Notes under the pieces: generated by a model
What the model saw: only the letters and a program-made list of their open reading frames with translations
The model's database searches: none
What the model was told of the DNA's origin: nothing
Origin: Marinobacter sp. C7
GTDB taxonomy: Bacteria; Pseudomonadota; Gammaproteobacteria; Pseudomonadales; Oleiphilaceae
Assembly: GCF_022343555.1 (NCBI RefSeq)
Contig: NZ_JAKQZH010000001.1
Span: 1,842,108 to 1,906,107, forward strand
Direction of reading: 5' to 3'
DNA: 64,000 nucleotides
In this document: piece by piece, positions 62,306 through 64,000 of the stretch
Numbering within the stretch: position 1 is the first letter of the stretch
Layout of the letters: the number at the start of each line of letters is the position of its first letter
Program-made: the position numbers and the translations under genes

Positions 62306-63478
62306 TTACTCTACTGGCCTGAGTTCGAAATTCACCAGGCGGCCGCTGTTTCCAAAAACGAGCAGATTACCATTGCTCAGGCGTTGTGCCGGTACGCGGA
62401 TACCCTCATCGTCGAATTCAAGCTGGCCCTGGAGGCTGCCGTCTTCCTGGGATACCACATGGAGGTAGCCCTCATAGTCGCCCACCACCAGATAATCGCC
62501 TGTCGCCATCGGCTGGGTCAGCTGTCGCCAGGACAAGCGGTCCTGCACCCACAGCTCCCTGCGATCGGAACCGCGCAGGGCGACAATATCCCCATTGGCC
62601 GAAGCGAGGTAAATTGAACCATTGCCAATCATGGGCGAATAGAGACTGGATGCCTTCTTGCTCCAGATTTCCTGGCCGGTCCGGATGTCCAGTAGCGCAA
62701 GCTTGCCCTGGTAACCCACCACCATCAGAGCGGAGTCCAGAACCAGCGGCTGCCCGCCGATATCAACCAGACGCTCCAGTTCGGTTCGCCCCTGGGGCTG
62801 ACCGAGCTCGTACTGCCACAGGGGCTGGCCGGAATCTGCTGCCAGCGCGATCAGCTTGCCGTTGGCAAACGAGGCAATAACGATGTCACCGCCGACCAGC
62901 GGTGCAGCAGCGGCCCGCATCGAAAGCACCGGCACCTGACCATCGTATTGCCAGAGTTTTTCTCCGTCTGCGGCATTGAACGCCAGCACACGTCCGTCGG
63001 TCGTCTGGATGACCACCATCGATCCGTTGGACTGGGGCGCTGCCAGCACCTCTGTCGGTAATGATGCTCGCCACTGTTCCTCACCGCCGTCCCGGGACAG
63101 GGCAAGCAGGTCAGCCTCACGGGTTACCAGGTACAACTGGCTGGCATCACCACCGATGCCGGCGAAGATACGGTCCTCCAGTTCCCGCTCCCAGAACACC
63201 TCGCCGTTTTCAGGGGCCACTGCCACCAACTCGCCGTCGGCAGATGCCGCATAGACGGTGTCGCCGGCATTAAGCGGTGCCAGGTACAGGAAGTCACCAT
63301 CGTGGCCATCGCCCACAGACATGCTCCAGACCTGCTTGAACCTGACGGTTGGATCGATTTCCGGAACCGGTGCTGGCTGCTCGAAGGTGTCCGTGGTGCT
63401 GCAACCACTGAGAGCCGCCAGCGCAAGCAGGCCTGCCAACAGAGCTGATTTCGGGATGCTCAAGCGAAGCCCCGGCAT
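62306..63478 (-). CDS. bamB: Outer membrane assembly lipoprotein BamB
   Basis: A 390-residue outer-membrane lipoprotein of the BAM complex that inserts beta-barrel proteins. The signal peptide ends with ALSGC, giving lipidated Cys26. Beta-propeller blades are recognisable by PQQ-like repeats such as GKLIALAADSGQPLWQYELG and GRVLAFNAADGEKLWQYDG. The length matches E. coli BamB (392). Its ATG overlaps the stop of the upstream yfgM-like gene by one base. Confidence 0.95.
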   Translation of the reverse strand: MPGLRLSIPKSALLAGLLALAALSGCSTTDTFEQPAPVPEIDPTVRFKQVWSMSVGDGHDGDFLYLAPLNAGDTVYAASADGELVAVAPENGEVFWERELEDRIFAGIGGDASQLYLVTREADLLALSRDGGEEQWRASLPTEVLAAPQSNGSMVVIQTTDGRVLAFNAADGEKLWQYDGQVPVLSMRAAAAPLVGGDIVIASFANGKLIALAADSGQPLWQYELGQPQGRTELERLVDIGGQPLVLDSALMVVGYQGKLALLDIRTGQEIWSKKASSLYSPMIGNGSIYLASANGDIVALRGSDRRELWVQDRLSWRQLTQPMATGDYLVVGDYEGYLHVVSQEDGSLQGQLEFDDEGIRVPAQRLSNGNLLVFGNSGRLVNFELRPVE

Positions 63479-64000
63479 CAGACGTCCTCCCTGACACCCA
63501 GGTCAGACAGCTTCAGTTCAAGAATGCCACTGCGGCCCTGTGAGCTCTGCTCACGCGCGGTCAGGTAGGCTTCTTTGGCCCCGTCCCGGTCACCCTGTGC
63601 CAACAGGATGTCACCCTTCAGTTCCGACAGAATCGGAGCAAAGGTACCTGCATTACTGACACCATCGATGGTGGCGAGGGCTTCGTCATACTGGCCGGCG
63701 GCAAACTGGGCACGGGCCAGCCGATTCTTCACCACCAACGCCAGGGCAGCGTGGTCCTTGGCCTTTTCCAGCGCCCATTCAAGGGAGTCGACCGCAGCTT
63801 CCGGGTCGCCCTGCTCCATCAGCTGCTGGCGGGCAAGGATCAGGTTACCGTAGATAGCGTAAGCACTGTCTGTGAAATCCTCCCGCAGCTTGCCGGCGAC
63901 AAAGGCAACCGTCTCATTGGATGTTTCATCCGCCTGACTGCTGAACGCGTTCAGCAGGTTGGCAAACTGGTTGGCAGCTTCGGTCCGCTGCTGGGCCTGG
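63478..64000 (-). CDS. YfgM-like tetratricopeptide periplasmic protein, 5' end outside the window
   Basis: The last 173 codons before the stop are visible; the frame stays open to the right edge, so the start is missing. The visible part has helical TPR-like repeats, including REDFTDSAYAIYGNLILAR, NRLARAQFAAGQYDEALATI and GDILLAQGDRDGAKEAYLTA. This matches the C-terminal part of YfgM, the ancillary SecYEG translocon partner and periplasmic chaperone. The overlap with bamB by one base fits the known yfgM-bamB-der order. The N-terminal membrane anchor cannot be checked. Confidence 0.85.
   Translation of the reverse strand, partial: QAQQRTEAANQFANLLNAFSSQADETSNETVAFVAGKLREDFTDSAYAIYGNLILARQQLMEQGDPEAAVDSLEWALEKAKDHAALALVVKNRLARAQFAAGQYDEALATIDGVSNAGTFAPILSELKGDILLAQGDRDGAKEAYLTAREQSSQGRSGILELKLSDLGVREDV

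Overview
The window looks like a chromosomal housekeeping region of a marine gammaproteobacterium close to Marinobacter, within the wider Pseudomonas-like group. This is inferred from gene order and protein character, not from a database search. The main support is the order sdhCDAB-sucAB-lpdA-sucCD with gltA divergent, a GntR regulator-smc-zipA-ligA cluster, Smc-ScpAB condensin instead of MukBEF, yfgM-bamB-der, ackA-pta and fadBA. I see no prophage, insertion sequence, CRISPR array, rRNA operon or recognisable defence island.

Layout. 1-5.6 kb: the 5' part of a tRNA-Ser running off the left edge, an isochorismatase-fold hydrolase with a double-cupin protein, a DUF7352-like protein, and a compact minus-strand unit cheR / MFS transporter / flavin reductase / NhaR-like LysR regulator. 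5.7-8.2 kb: periplasmic cyclophilin and mnmC. 8.2-11 kb: a large uncharacterised lipoprotein. 11.2-18.7 kb: ligA, zipA, smc and a GntR regulator (minus). 18.8-22.5 kb: trpS-scpA-scpB-rluB (minus). 22.6-35.6 kb: most of the TCA cycle, with sdhCDAB, sucAB, lpdA and sucCD on the minus strand ending at a strong terminator, and gltA divergent on the plus strand. 35.7-40 kb: an erythromycin-esterase-like protein, an M48 peptidase with a type IV pilin-like tail, a small secreted protein and a beta-hydroxyacid dehydrogenase. 40.03-40.25 kb: five REP-like palindromes in a convergent gap. 40.3-46.5 kb: topA and fadBA. 46.9-53.5 kb: a secreted helical protein, a universal stress protein, uup with a MOSC protein, tRNA-Gly, an L,D-transpeptidase-like protein, a DUF924 protein and a CbiX-like protein. 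53.5-60.9 kb: an epimerase-like protein, tRNA-Glu, a 51-residue membrane protein, a GGDEF-EAL protein, ackA and pta. 60.9-64 kb: der, bamB and a truncated yfgM-like gene.

How the genes work together. The central block encodes citrate synthase, 2-oxoglutarate dehydrogenase with its E3, succinyl-CoA synthetase and succinate dehydrogenase. It is fed with acetyl-CoA by fadBA and drained by ackA-pta. A second theme is chromosome and cell-division maintenance: Smc, ScpA, ScpB, ZipA, LigA and TopA.

The least ordinary items are the M48 peptidase-pilin fusion, the five-unit palindromic array with a conserved internal mismatch, a perfect CRP/Vfr-type box upstream of fadBA and a divergent secreted-protein gene, and a chemotaxis-type methyltransferase in an operon with a transporter and a flavin reductase. 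None of these is clearly a new multi-gene system. The fusion and the palindrome array deserve checking first.
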